This document shows, piece by piece, positions 24,574 through 33,024 of a stretch of 42,229 bases of DNA (its first letter is position 1; each line of letters opens with the position of its first letter). The DNA is from Promethearchaeota archaeon Loki_b31 (GTDB lineage Archaea; Asgardarchaeota; Lokiarchaeia; Sigyniarchaeales; SOKP01). The stretch spans positions 1 to 42,229 of the forward strand of contig NJBI01000030.1 in NCBI GenBank assembly GCA_005222975.1. The letters run 5' to 3'. Below the pieces are notes generated by a model. The model was not told the DNA's origin. It saw only the letters and a program-made list of their open reading frames with translations, and did no database searches. The position numbers were made by a program, and so were the translations under genes.

Positions 24574-24991
24574 AATATTCTGCTCCTTCTTCCATAGCTA
24601 GACCAACAATTTCCCCATAAGCGATAGCATCTTGAAGGTTGCCTTCTATAACTAGGTCCCCCGACATGTACGCGCTAGTGGAATCTAATTCGCCAGAGGA
24701 TAATCCTGCCCAAGTTGCTCCTGTCGCAGACATGGTAACGCTCGGGTCATCAGCGTCTCCTTCGCCATAATCGATCTTTCCGTCTCCCATTTTAACCCAA
24801 TACCTATAATTAACATCAGTCACTACGAGTTGAACGGCCATAAGATCGATATCTTCTAATTCTTCTTTTAAATCTTCGCTTTCCTCGGCCATTTGCTTGA
24901 CAAACTCATACATTTTGAGAGCGTCAGAAGGTTGGCTTGCACCTTTTTCTCTCATTTCTTTTAATTCTTTTATTAAATTCTCGTCAACCAT
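24563..24991 (-). CDS. SCP2 sterol-carrier-like lipid-binding protein
   Basis: The 142-residue, strongly acidic protein matches the SCP2 fold: a helical N-terminus, then VQLVVTDVNYRYWVKMGDGK, PSVTMSATGATWAGLSSGEL, and the closing SGDLVIEGNLQDAI with terminal helix. The family binds hydrophobic ligands such as fatty acids, lipids or CoA esters. Its role in an archaeon is unknown; lipid handling is the simplest guess. It starts at ATG with a purine-rich leader (AAGGTAG just upstream), and has its own probable promoter. Codon use includes many GAC/GAA as expected from its acidity. Confidence 0.85.
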   Translation of the reverse strand: MVDENLIKELKEMREKGASQPSDALKMYEFVKQMAEESEDLKEELEDIDLMAVQLVVTDVNYRYWVKMGDGKIDYGEGDADDPSVTMSATGATWAGLSSGELDSTSAYMSGDLVIEGNLQDAIAYGEIVGLAMEEGAEYFED

Positions 24992-25050
24992 TTTAAATTT
25001 CTACCTTCTTTTTTTTTTTATAAGGTTACAGTTATAGATTACGATTTAAG

Positions 25051-25060
25051 TTTATTTAAA
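25051..25060 (-). promoter_or_regulatory. Probable TATA box of the SCP2 gene
   Basis: On the - strand the sequence reads AAACTTTAAATAAAC, an AT-box with a purine-rich BRE-like lead, about 60 bases upstream of the SCP2 ATG. Confidence 0.4.
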
Positions 25061-25206
25061 GTTTTATTTTTTGAGAATGTACGGAAGTAAAATATATCTA
25101 TAAAAATTTTAAATTTAGAAATTAATTTGCATCAATTCCATCTAAAACTTTTTAATTTTGAGCAAACTTAATAAAATAACGTTAAATACTTAACTTCTGT
25201 TCTATT

Positions 25207-26463
25207 ATGTTGAGAGTAGGGATAATTGGTTGTGGTGATATCGCAAACTTAAATGTGTTAGGATATCTTCGTTCCCAAGAAACTGAACTTGTGGGGGTAA
25301 GCGATACTGATTTAAAAACTGCTGGTAAAAAGTTAGAAAGATGGGGCTTACGGACAGTCCCAATATACGAAGATTATAAGAAAATGATTGATCGCGAAGA
25401 TCTTGATATTGTAGAAATTTTAACACCACATCATCTTCACGCTCCAATGACAGCATATTGTGCTAAAGCGGGAGTTCCAGGAATTTCGGTACAAAAGCCA
25501 ATGGCTCATACGATAACAGATTGTGAAAACATGATTCGTGTTTGTAAAGATGAAAATGTAAAACTTAAACTATATGAAAACTTTAGGTTTTATCCAGTTT
25601 ATTTAAGAGCAAAAGAGCTGTTAGATCAAGGAATAATAGGAGAATCTTTAAATTTCAGAATAAATACCATTGCCATGGGAGGTCCAAGTATGCCAGTAGA
25701 TATGAAAGCTCTTCTTTGGCGTCGTAATATTGATAAATGCGGAGGGGGTTCATGGATATATGATGATGGAATTCATAAATTCTCAATGGCGTTATGGTTA
25801 ATGGATCAAGAGAAAGTCGATGAATTATACAGTTGGATCGATTATTTTTCCACGGTGATGGATTCACCAAGTCTCATTTTTTGGAAATACCCTAAAAAAG
25901 AATTAGATGATCCCCCTAAATACGGTTCAATGCAGTTTACTCTTGCTCCTAATGTTTATTATCCAAGTAATTATTATGATTGTGACGAATTCATTGAAAT
26001 CTCTGGAACGAAAGGTATGATATGGTTAAACCAGTGTACTTGTGGGGGAAATTTGATATCTAAAACGCCTCAATATCCACCTATTGTTGTGTATAGTGGT
26101 GGTGAAGTCAAAACTTATGGAGAAGAATTACCACGGGATTGGAGATATTCTTTTATTAATTCTACTGAACATTTTATTCGTGCTATACAAGAAAAGAGCG
26201 ACCCGATTTATACTGGCGAACAAGGGAGGGATTTAAGTATTTTTGCTAAAATGCCTTTTATATCGACTCAACAGAAAAGGATTGTAAGGTGGGACGAAAT
26301 TACTCCAGAAAATGAGCAAAATGATTCTTGTACCGTGAAGGAGCTTGTGGAAGTTGATGGAGGTACATATAGAAAATATCTTAAGAATATTAGAATGGAT
26401 TTAAAAAAAGGGATTCAAGAAGGATTAGAGCATAAAGAATTTAAGTATCAATACGAACTTTAA
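25207..26463 (+). CDS. Gfo/Idh/MocA-family oxidoreductase
   Basis: The 418-residue NAD(P)-dependent sugar or inositol dehydrogenase-type protein has a Rossmann start (MLRVGIIGCGDIANLNVLGY), YKKMIDREDLDIVEILTPHHLHA and the family signature VQKPMA with the conserved Lys at about residue 98. The C-terminal domain carries DDGIHKFSMALWLM with the active-site His near residue 190. Members oxidise, reduce or rearrange sugars. It begins at ATG. It is tail-to-tail with a paralog 6 bases away; both belong to the sugar-use region. The substrate cannot be told from sequence. Confidence 0.88.
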   Translation: MLRVGIIGCGDIANLNVLGYLRSQETELVGVSDTDLKTAGKKLERWGLRTVPIYEDYKKMIDREDLDIVEILTPHHLHAPMTAYCAKAGVPGISVQKPMAHTITDCENMIRVCKDENVKLKLYENFRFYPVYLRAKELLDQGIIGESLNFRINTIAMGGPSMPVDMKALLWRRNIDKCGGGSWIYDDGIHKFSMALWLMDQEKVDELYSWIDYFSTVMDSPSLIFWKYPKKELDDPPKYGSMQFTLAPNVYYPSNYYDCDEFIEISGTKGMIWLNQCTCGGNLISKTPQYPPIVVYSGGEVKTYGEELPRDWRYSFINSTEHFIRAIQEKSDPIYTGEQGRDLSIFAKMPFISTQQKRIVRWDEITPENEQNDSCTVKELVEVDGGTYRKYLKNIRMDLKKGIQEGLEHKEFKYQYEL

Positions 26464-26469
26464 TTTATT

Positions 26470-27576
26470 TTAATGGAACTCTTTCAATGATACTTCTTTG
26501 CCCAATTCAGAAGATTTTACTGCTGCCAAATTGAATTTTAACACATTTCTCGCTTGTTCACCAGATAATATTGGTTTTTTGTTTCCTTTAACAACCTCTA
26601 TAAAATATTTTGTTGCGTTAATAAAACTATATTTCCAATCGTTTTCGAAATCACTATAGGTTTCAACCTTTCCATCTCTAACTATTACTATTGGAGCGAA
26701 GATATTTGATTTTGACATTTGATTTCCTAATGAGGTTCCTTGATTTATTTTCATAATTCCTCTACTTGCGATAATTTCAATAAATTCATCAGTGGAATAA
26801 TATTTTGAAGGAAGTCTCATCTCAGGCATTAAAGAAAATTCCATATGACCATATTGTGGAACAATATGTTCTCTGTTTTGCTTATATTTGAACATTACAT
26901 ATGCTGGAGCATCTAAACCTTTATAATTACCTGTCCAGGCGAATACTTTCTCGATTTCTTCTCCAAAAATCCAAGGTGCCAAAGCAAAAGCGTGCCAACC
27001 GTTGTCAAGTAGGACAGGCGAGCCTGTTTCAGCACCCCCAACCATTTTAGGGTCTTCTCTCCATTTATTAGCACTTTCTGGAACTTTCCAACCCCCCGTA
27101 GCACCCATCGCAGTTTTAATTCGAATTGAGGATGGATCACCAATATAATCTTCATCTAGTAGCTCTTTAGCTTTTAAAATATGTGGAGCAAACATGAAAT
27201 TTTCATAAATTGATAATATTGATTGAGATTTTTTGCACTCTTCAATCATTTCGTCTACCTGTTCAAGATTTAAAGCCATAGGCTTTTGAACCGATATTGC
27301 CTTAATTCCTTTTTTAGCAGCATAAATGGTAGCATCTGCATGGAGATGATGAGGAAGTAAAATCTCTATTAAATCTAATTCTTCTTTATCTAGCATTTCT
27401 TTGTAATCAGAATATATTCGGGTATCCTTATGAAGTTTGAATTTATTAATTTTAGCTTTAGCTTTATCTATAGTTCTATTGCTTAAACTTGTAATTTCAA
27501 CATCTTCATTATTCAAGTATCCAAGAACATTTAAATCGAAAATGACCCCCGTTCCAATAATTCCAACCTTCAGCAT
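26470..27576 (-). CDS. Gfo/Idh/MocA-family oxidoreductase, paralog
   Basis: The 368-residue protein shares order and wording of motifs with the neighbouring 25207 protein: MLKVGIIGTGVIFDLNVLGY, YKEMLDKEELDLIEILLPHHLHA, VQKPMAL, and DNGWHAFALAPWIFG with the probable active-site His. It lacks the approximately 45-residue C-terminal tail of its neighbour. The pair look like an old duplication placed tail-to-tail. Start is ATG with 139 bases to the divergent DDAH-like gene. Function is probably sugar or polyol oxidation-reduction. Confidence 0.88.
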   Translation of the reverse strand: MLKVGIIGTGVIFDLNVLGYLNNEDVEITSLSNRTIDKAKAKINKFKLHKDTRIYSDYKEMLDKEELDLIEILLPHHLHADATIYAAKKGIKAISVQKPMALNLEQVDEMIEECKKSQSILSIYENFMFAPHILKAKELLDEDYIGDPSSIRIKTAMGATGGWKVPESANKWREDPKMVGGAETGSPVLLDNGWHAFALAPWIFGEEIEKVFAWTGNYKGLDAPAYVMFKYKQNREHIVPQYGHMEFSLMPEMRLPSKYYSTDEFIEIIASRGIMKINQGTSLGNQMSKSNIFAPIVIVRDGKVETYSDFENDWKYSFINATKYFIEVVKGNKKPILSGEQARNVLKFNLAAVKSSELGKEVSLKEFH

Positions 27577-27715
27577 ATCATTTTATGAAATTATTTATGA
27601 AATTTATATAACTCTATTTCTCTATAAAAGAAAATTAAACTTAATAAGAATTATCTATAGTTAAATCTATAGAAATAAAAATTCAGAAAAAATTTACAAA
27701 TAAATTGCTAAAATT

Positions 27716-28477
27716 ATGTTTAAACATGCAATAGTCAGGAAACCATGTAAAAATTTTCAATTTGGGATTTCTACATCCAATTTAGGAAAACCTGATTATC
27801 AAAGGGCGTTAGTACAGCATTCAAAATACGTAGAAGCACTAAGAAAATGTAATCTCTCTGTACTTGAATTAAATGGAAACGATCGCTTTCCAGATTCTAC
27901 TTTTGTTGAAGATACCGCAATAGTGGACAGAGAATTTGCTGTAATTACTAGTCTTGGAGCAATAAGTAGACAGGGTGAAGAAATTGAAATGAGCGATAAA
28001 TTAAAGACATTTTACGACAATGTTGAATCAATAAGAAAACCTGGTACGCTAGAAGGAGGAGATGTAATGAAGGTTGAAGAACATTATTACATAGGACTTT
28101 CGAATAGAACAAATAATGAAGGAGCCAATCAATTAAAACGGATTTTAAAAAGATACGGATATTCTTCGTCTATAATTCCTCTTAAAAAAGTACTTCACTT
28201 AAAAACGGGAATATCTTATTTAGGGGATGCAATTTTACTTGTATCTGGGGAATTTAAAAACCATCATGATTTTAGGAAGTATAATCTTATAGAAGTTCAA
28301 GAAAGTGAAGCTTACGCAACAAATAGCATTAGAATAAATGAATATGTGTTTATACCAGAGGGATATGTAAACTTAAAGAAACAAATCCTAAACTTTAGTT
28401 TTAAAGTCATAGAACTTGAAATGTCTGAATTTGAAAAGATGGATGGAGGACTTTCTTGTCTCTCTCTTAGATTTTAG
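27716..28477 (+). CDS. Dimethylarginine dimethylaminohydrolase-like amidinohydrolase
   Basis: The 253-residue protein belongs to the guanidino-group-modifying pentein family. It has FPDSTFVEDTAIV (substrate-binding acids, about residues 57-69), GTLEGGDVM, HLKTGISYLGD with the catalytic His near residue 162, and GGLSCLSLRF at the C-terminus with the catalytic Cys at 248. The family hydrolyses dimethylarginine, or arginine, to citrulline; short single-domain forms like this are usually called DDAH. What guanidino compound is used here is unknown. It starts at ATG and ends in TAG. The IlvD-type gene follows after 110 bases. Confidence 0.88.
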   Translation: MFKHAIVRKPCKNFQFGISTSNLGKPDYQRALVQHSKYVEALRKCNLSVLELNGNDRFPDSTFVEDTAIVDREFAVITSLGAISRQGEEIEMSDKLKTFYDNVESIRKPGTLEGGDVMKVEEHYYIGLSNRTNNEGANQLKRILKRYGYSSSIIPLKKVLHLKTGISYLGDAILLVSGEFKNHHDFRKYNLIEVQESEAYATNSIRINEYVFIPEGYVNLKKQILNFSFKVIELEMSEFEKMDGGLSCLSLRF

Positions 28478-28587
28478 AATTATCTACTTATTTAAGATTT
28501 AGAAAAAAGAATTATGCCTTAAAAGAATATTTAGATGTAATTTTACATTAAATATAATTAAACCTTGATTGGATTTGATAAGACACA

Positions 28588-30252
28588 GTGTCAGAAAAAA
28601 AAGAAGTGGATTCTCTTCTAGCTTATAGAAGAGCATTACTTCGAGGTTGTGGATATAATTATGAGGATTTAGCGAAACTCCGCATTGCAATTGTCAATTC
28701 TTGGAATGAAATTAACCCTGGACACATTCATTTGCAAAAGTTAAGCACTTTTGTAAAAGAGGGTGTGAAAGAAGCGGGAGGAACGCCTATGGAGTTCAAT
28801 ACGATAGCATTATGCGATGGAATTGCTAATTCGGGCAAAAATTCTAATTTTGTTTTACCTACGCGAGAAATCATTGCTTCATCAATTGAAAGTACGATAA
28901 AAGCCTATAAATTTGATGGAATGGTAATGTTATCTTCGTGCGATAAAATTATTCCAGGTATGCTCTTAGCAGCCGCTAGATGTGATATTCCTACAGTATT
29001 TCTAACTGGAGGAATTATGAAGCCAAAATATTTCAATGACGGTCCGTTAAAAGGAAAAACTTTTGTAACTTCTGATATCAAAGAAGCAATTGGTAGATTT
29101 AATGCAGGAAAAATTTGTGATGAAGATTTTTATCTTATTGAATCTGAAACTTGTTGTTCTCCAGGAGCGTGTAATATGATGGGCACAGCAAACACAATGG
29201 CTTGTATCGTTGAAGTAATGGGGCTTTCGTTACCTGATTGTGCTACTACAAGCGCAATAGGAAAGAGACGCGAAGATTTGAGTAAAAAAACGGGGGAAAC
29301 TATAATGAATTTGGTAGAAATGAATATTACTGCTCTAGATTTGATCACACATAAATCGATAGAAAACGCGTGCAAAGTTGCTTTATCTTTTGGAGGGTCC
29401 ACTAACATGATTCTTCATATGTGTGCGTTATCTCACGAAATTGGTGGCACTCTAAACCATTTTAATTTCGATAGATTAAGTAAATCTGTTCCGTTATTGG
29501 CTAAATTCAAACCGGCTTCCGAATATAACCTCACAGAGTTTCACGAAGCTGGTAGCGTTAAAGTTCTTACCAAGAAATTATCCAAGCTTTTAGATTTATC
29601 GACAGTGAATATTTTAGGAGAGTCGTTAGAAACATATCTTGAAAGAGTTGAAGTATTAGAAAATCAAATAATACGCGATCTAAACGATCCGATTTCAAAT
29701 GAAGGAGGTATTGCGGTATTAAAAGGAAATTTAGCGCCAGAAGGAGCAATAGTGAAGCAGAGTGCAGTTGACTATAACATGAGACATCATAAAGGACCTG
29801 CTAAAGTATTTGAAGCGGAAGAAGAATTAAAAGACGCTTTGATTAGTGATAAAATTAAAGAAGGGGATGTTTTAGTCGTTAGATACGAAGGTCCTAAAGG
29901 GGGTCCCGGTATGAGGGAATTATCTATCCCCGCAGCCGTTCTAATAGGTATGGGGCTAGGTGATTCTGTAGCAATGATAACTGATGGAAGGTACTCAGGC
30001 GCAACAAGAGGACCTTTCATAGGACATGTTTGTCCCGAAGCATTTGAAGGGGGTCCAATCTCAATAGTTCAAGATGGAGATATGATTGAAATAGATATAG
30101 AAAAACGTCTATTGAACTTATTAGTATCAGAAGAAGAAATTAAAAATAGATTAAAAAATTGGAAAAGACCCGAACCTAAGGTAAAGAAAGGTTATTTAAA
30201 TATATACAGAAAAATTGTAAGTTCTGCAAAATACGGGGCTTATTTAGATTAA
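28588..30252 (+). CDS. ilvD: IlvD/Edd-family dehydratase (dihydroxy-acid dehydratase-like)
   Basis: The 554-residue protein starts at GTG. It has [13 protein letters not shown] near residue 36, CDGIA with C76, [14 protein letters not shown] with C118, [18 protein letters not shown] with C189, C190 and C195, and the C-terminal [16 protein letters not shown] and [10 protein letters not shown]. The cysteines at 76, 118 and 195 are the likely iron-sulfur ligands. Family members make branched-chain 2-oxo acids or dehydrate sugar acids. The NMMGTANTM wording differs from the GMFTANTM of classical IlvD as I recall it, and no ilvB, ilvC or leu gene is adjacent, so a sugar-acid dehydratase is possible. 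The M28 peptidase gene follows almost directly. Confidence 0.8.
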   Translation: MSEKKEVDSLLAYRRALLRGCGYNYEDLAKLRIAIVNSWNEINPGHIHLQKLSTFVKEGVKEAGGTPMEFNTIALCDGIANSGKNSNFVLPTREIIASSIESTIKAYKFDGMVMLSSCDKIIPGMLLAAARCDIPTVFLTGGIMKPKYFNDGPLKGKTFVTSDIKEAIGRFNAGKICDEDFYLIESETCCSPGACNMMGTANTMACIVEVMGLSLPDCATTSAIGKRREDLSKKTGETIMNLVEMNITALDLITHKSIENACKVALSFGGSTNMILHMCALSHEIGGTLNHFNFDRLSKSVPLLAKFKPASEYNLTEFHEAGSVKVLTKKLSKLLDLSTVNILGESLETYLERVEVLENQIIRDLNDPISNEGGIAVLKGNLAPEGAIVKQSAVDYNMRHHKGPAKVFEAEEELKDALISDKIKEGDVLVVRYEGPKGGPGMRELSIPAAVLIGMGLGDSVAMITDGRYSGATRGPFIGHVCPEAFEGGPISIVQDGDMIEIDIEKRLLNLLVSEEEIKNRLKNWKRPEPKVKKGYLNIYRKIVSSAKYGAYLD

Positions 30253-30257
30253 ATAAA

Positions 30258-31454
30258 TTGATAGAAATCAAAATGATAGATGAAAAACGCATAAAAGAAA
30301 ACTTAAAATCATTTTCCTTTCCAAGATTATCGGGTACAGACGACGAAAGAAAGGCTTTTAATTTAGCATTTAAGAAAATAGAACAATTAAAATTTAAACC
30401 GTTAAGTCAAGAGTTCGAAATTAGTACTTTTTATGCAAGAATTTACTCCAAAATTGCGTTTTTCTCGGGATTTACGCTTCTACTATTGTTGTTTTTAAAT
30501 TTTAAAACAATTATTACTCCAATTTCTTCAATACTTATTTTGTTGTTATTGGGTTTTTTATTTACAATTACAAGAAAACCGGAACGCATAAAAATAGGAA
30601 AGAAGTTAAATTCAGCAAACCTTTACGTTAAACTTGACTTAATGCCCAAGAATGAAGAGGCAGAAATTAACAAAATCAATGATAGAAAACGCGAAAAAGA
30701 CATTCTATTTTTTTGCCATTTAGACTCAAAAGGGCAAAGGTTTTCAATTCTTGTAAGAATAAGAGTTATAAGAGCTTGGGTTTTCTCATCCCTTACATTA
30801 ATTATTATAACAATTTGCAAGAACTATATTTTCGTTTCATATTCATTAGTGTTTTACATCGTCGGAGCATTTCCAATTGCAATTAACCTAATATCCACAA
30901 TTTTTATCCTATTAAACGCCACAAATAACAAATCTAAAGGAGCTATTGATAATGCTTCTGGAATTGCGTGCGTACTTGAATTGTTAAATTACTACTCAAA
31001 ACCAGAATTTAGGTTAAATCATTTCAATTTGTGGTTCGTGTTTACGGGCGCGGAAGAATGTGGAACTATGGGAATCCGGAATTTCTGCTATAAATTAGAA
31101 CACATTAACAAAAAGGAATCCATAATTCTCAATTTTGACGCGATCGCCAAAAATATATACTTATTTCCCGGTAAAAAAATGTCAGGAAATGTTAAATCCA
31201 TTTATAATACGTTTTTAAATAATAATAAGGGTTTGGAAATTAAAAGAAATCCTAAGAAAATATATTTTGGCTCTCATTCGGATGGATATTACTTAAAAAA
31301 GAATAAGTTTGAGGGGATAGGAATTGGCGACATGGAATCGTATAAATATATTCATTCGATTCGCGATACAGTAGACAAAATAGACAGTTCTTTGTTAAAA
31401 AATTTATGTGAGATGATCATCGATAACTTAATAGTATTTGATAACCAAACTTAA
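30258..31454 (+). CDS. Membrane-bound M28-family zinc aminopeptidase
   Basis: The protein has up to 398 residues from TTG 30258; an ATG at 30273 would remove five. Two membrane helices lie at about 60-100 and two more at about 175-220. The metal ligands of M28 can be seen: FCHLDSKGQ (His, about 152), KGAIDNASGIA (Asp, about 232), FTGAEECGTMG (Glu-Glu, about 268), LNFDAIAKN (Asp) and SHSDGYY (His, about 340). The peptidase segment is thus interrupted by helices between the first and second ligand, which is unusual. It lies 5 bases after the dehydratase gene and 12 before the methyltransferase frame, so co-transcription is likely. Confidence 0.8.
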   Translation: MIEIKMIDEKRIKENLKSFSFPRLSGTDDERKAFNLAFKKIEQLKFKPLSQEFEISTFYARIYSKIAFFSGFTLLLLLFLNFKTIITPISSILILLLLGFLFTITRKPERIKIGKKLNSANLYVKLDLMPKNEEAEINKINDRKREKDILFFCHLDSKGQRFSILVRIRVIRAWVFSSLTLIIITICKNYIFVSYSLVFYIVGAFPIAINLISTIFILLNATNNKSKGAIDNASGIACVLELLNYYSKPEFRLNHFNLWFVFTGAEECGTMGIRNFCYKLEHINKKESIILNFDAIAKNIYLFPGKKMSGNVKSIYNTFLNNNKGLEIKRNPKKIYFGSHSDGYYLKKNKFEGIGIGDMESYKYIHSIRDTVDKIDSSLLKNLCEMIIDNLIVFDNQT

Positions 31455-31487
31455 TTTAGATATTAAATTTTAAAGTGTTTAACAATA

Positions 31488-33023
31488 ATAGACTCGAGCA
31501 AAAAGGATTTAGGAGTAGTCTTAACTCCTCCAAAAACGGCAGATTATATCATATCTCAATTAGGTATAATTAAAAACAATCAAAAAGTATTAGATCCGTG
31601 CGTAGGTCCTGGAGCTTTTGTTAAATCGTTATTGAAAGCTGGAATTAAAAAAACACAGATTTCTGCTTATGACGTGAATCTTGCTTATAAAACAGATATT
31701 GAAGAATTAGGTATATCCTTTAAAGCAGTAGATACTTTAATATCGTTTGATTCGGATTGCTATAACGAGTTCGATTTTATTGTTGGAAACCCTCCTTACT
31801 TAAATAAGGCAAGTAGTTACGTGAGAGAAAATAGGCTAAAGTTAAAAAAAATTTATGGGAAAATCAACGCTCACGAAACTTATTCAATGTTTATAGTGAA
31901 TAGCATATGGCGTTTGAAGGAGGGAGGGAAATTAGGCTTCATCACGAGCGATACTTTCTTAACTTTAAGCACTCATAAAAAATTAAGAGAATTCATTCTT
32001 AAAAATTGTATAATAAACGAAATATTACTCGCACCAACTAATTTATTTGATAAACAGAACGTTAGCACATATCCAGCAATAATCATTTTAACTAAGCGTT
32101 CCGGAGATAGCAATGAGCAAGTTCGAGATAATAATTTAATGAGTATAATTTCGAGAATTAAAAATGAAGCCGAATATTGGAAACCACAGGTTGTAAACGA
32201 AATCAAGCAGAGAAGATATAAATCTTTACCTTTTAACATATTTTTTTTTGAAGTAGAGGACCAAATAATTGATATGTTTGATAACGCTCCTAAACTAGAT
32301 AAATATATTAAAGGGTATATCGGAATGCACACTCATAACAATAAGAAATTCGTTGCTGCGATTGAAGGTACGGAACTAGCAGACATTTTCAGAAAGAAAA
32401 ACTATACAAAAATTAAACAAAATGAGAAATTCAAAATTGTTTTAGGAAACGATTTGAAAGCAGAGAGATGGAAACCTTATCTAAAAAGAGGTGGAGGTGA
32501 TCAATATTATAGACCTATTATGGAAGCTTTAGATTGGGACGAAAAGTCGATCCCTGTTTATGACATTCCAAATAATGTGCCTTTTGAAAAAGAAGGAGTC
32601 GTCATTAGCGGTATTAGCTCAAGGTTAGCCGCTCGTTATATGCCAAAAGGTTGCTATTGGGACTCGAATAAGGCAATTGGTTTTATCGCTAAGGACAAAT
32701 CGATTTCTATTGAATATTTCTTAGGACTATTGAATAGTTCTCTATATAATTATCTATCTAAAGGAATTATAAACAATACCAACAGCATTCAAATATCTGG
32801 GATTCATTCTTTGCCTTTTATTAAGCCCAACAAAGAAACACAAGAAGAGGTTAAAGTATTGGTTAAACAAATAATTGAAAATAAGAAAAAAAACTTAGGT
32901 TATGATTATACACGTGAACAGAAATCAATTGATGATATAATTTTTAATTTTTATGCTGTAAGATTTAATTTTTCATCAAAACTAAAAAAAAAATTAGAAG
33001 AAAATTACGCGATTTATAAATAA
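31488..33023 (+). CDS. Orphan gamma-class N6-adenine DNA methyltransferase, non-canonical start
   Basis: The conserved protein opens DSSKKDLGVVLTPPKTADYI (motif X), then VLDPCVGPGAFV (motif I), NPPYLN (motif IV) and a TaqI-type C-terminal specificity domain (about 250-500). The only ATG/GTG/TTG before the body is TTG 31632, which would delete motifs X and I. The frame is open back to a TAA at 31464. The usable starts are ATA 31488 (or 31485; about 511 residues) or ATT 31467 (518 residues). I took 31488 as it lies nearest motif X. No endonuclease is recognised nearby. It is 12 to 33 bases downstream of the M28 gene, according to start. Confidence 0.8.
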   Translation: MDSSKKDLGVVLTPPKTADYIISQLGIIKNNQKVLDPCVGPGAFVKSLLKAGIKKTQISAYDVNLAYKTDIEELGISFKAVDTLISFDSDCYNEFDFIVGNPPYLNKASSYVRENRLKLKKIYGKINAHETYSMFIVNSIWRLKEGGKLGFITSDTFLTLSTHKKLREFILKNCIINEILLAPTNLFDKQNVSTYPAIIILTKRSGDSNEQVRDNNLMSIISRIKNEAEYWKPQVVNEIKQRRYKSLPFNIFFFEVEDQIIDMFDNAPKLDKYIKGYIGMHTHNNKKFVAAIEGTELADIFRKKNYTKIKQNEKFKIVLGNDLKAERWKPYLKRGGGDQYYRPIMEALDWDEKSIPVYDIPNNVPFEKEGVVISGISSRLAARYMPKGCYWDSNKAIGFIAKDKSISIEYFLGLLNSSLYNYLSKGIINNTNSIQISGIHSLPFIKPNKETQEEVKVLVKQIIENKKKNLGYDYTREQKSIDDIIFNFYAVRFNFSSKLKKKLEENYAIYK

Positions 33024-33024
33024 T

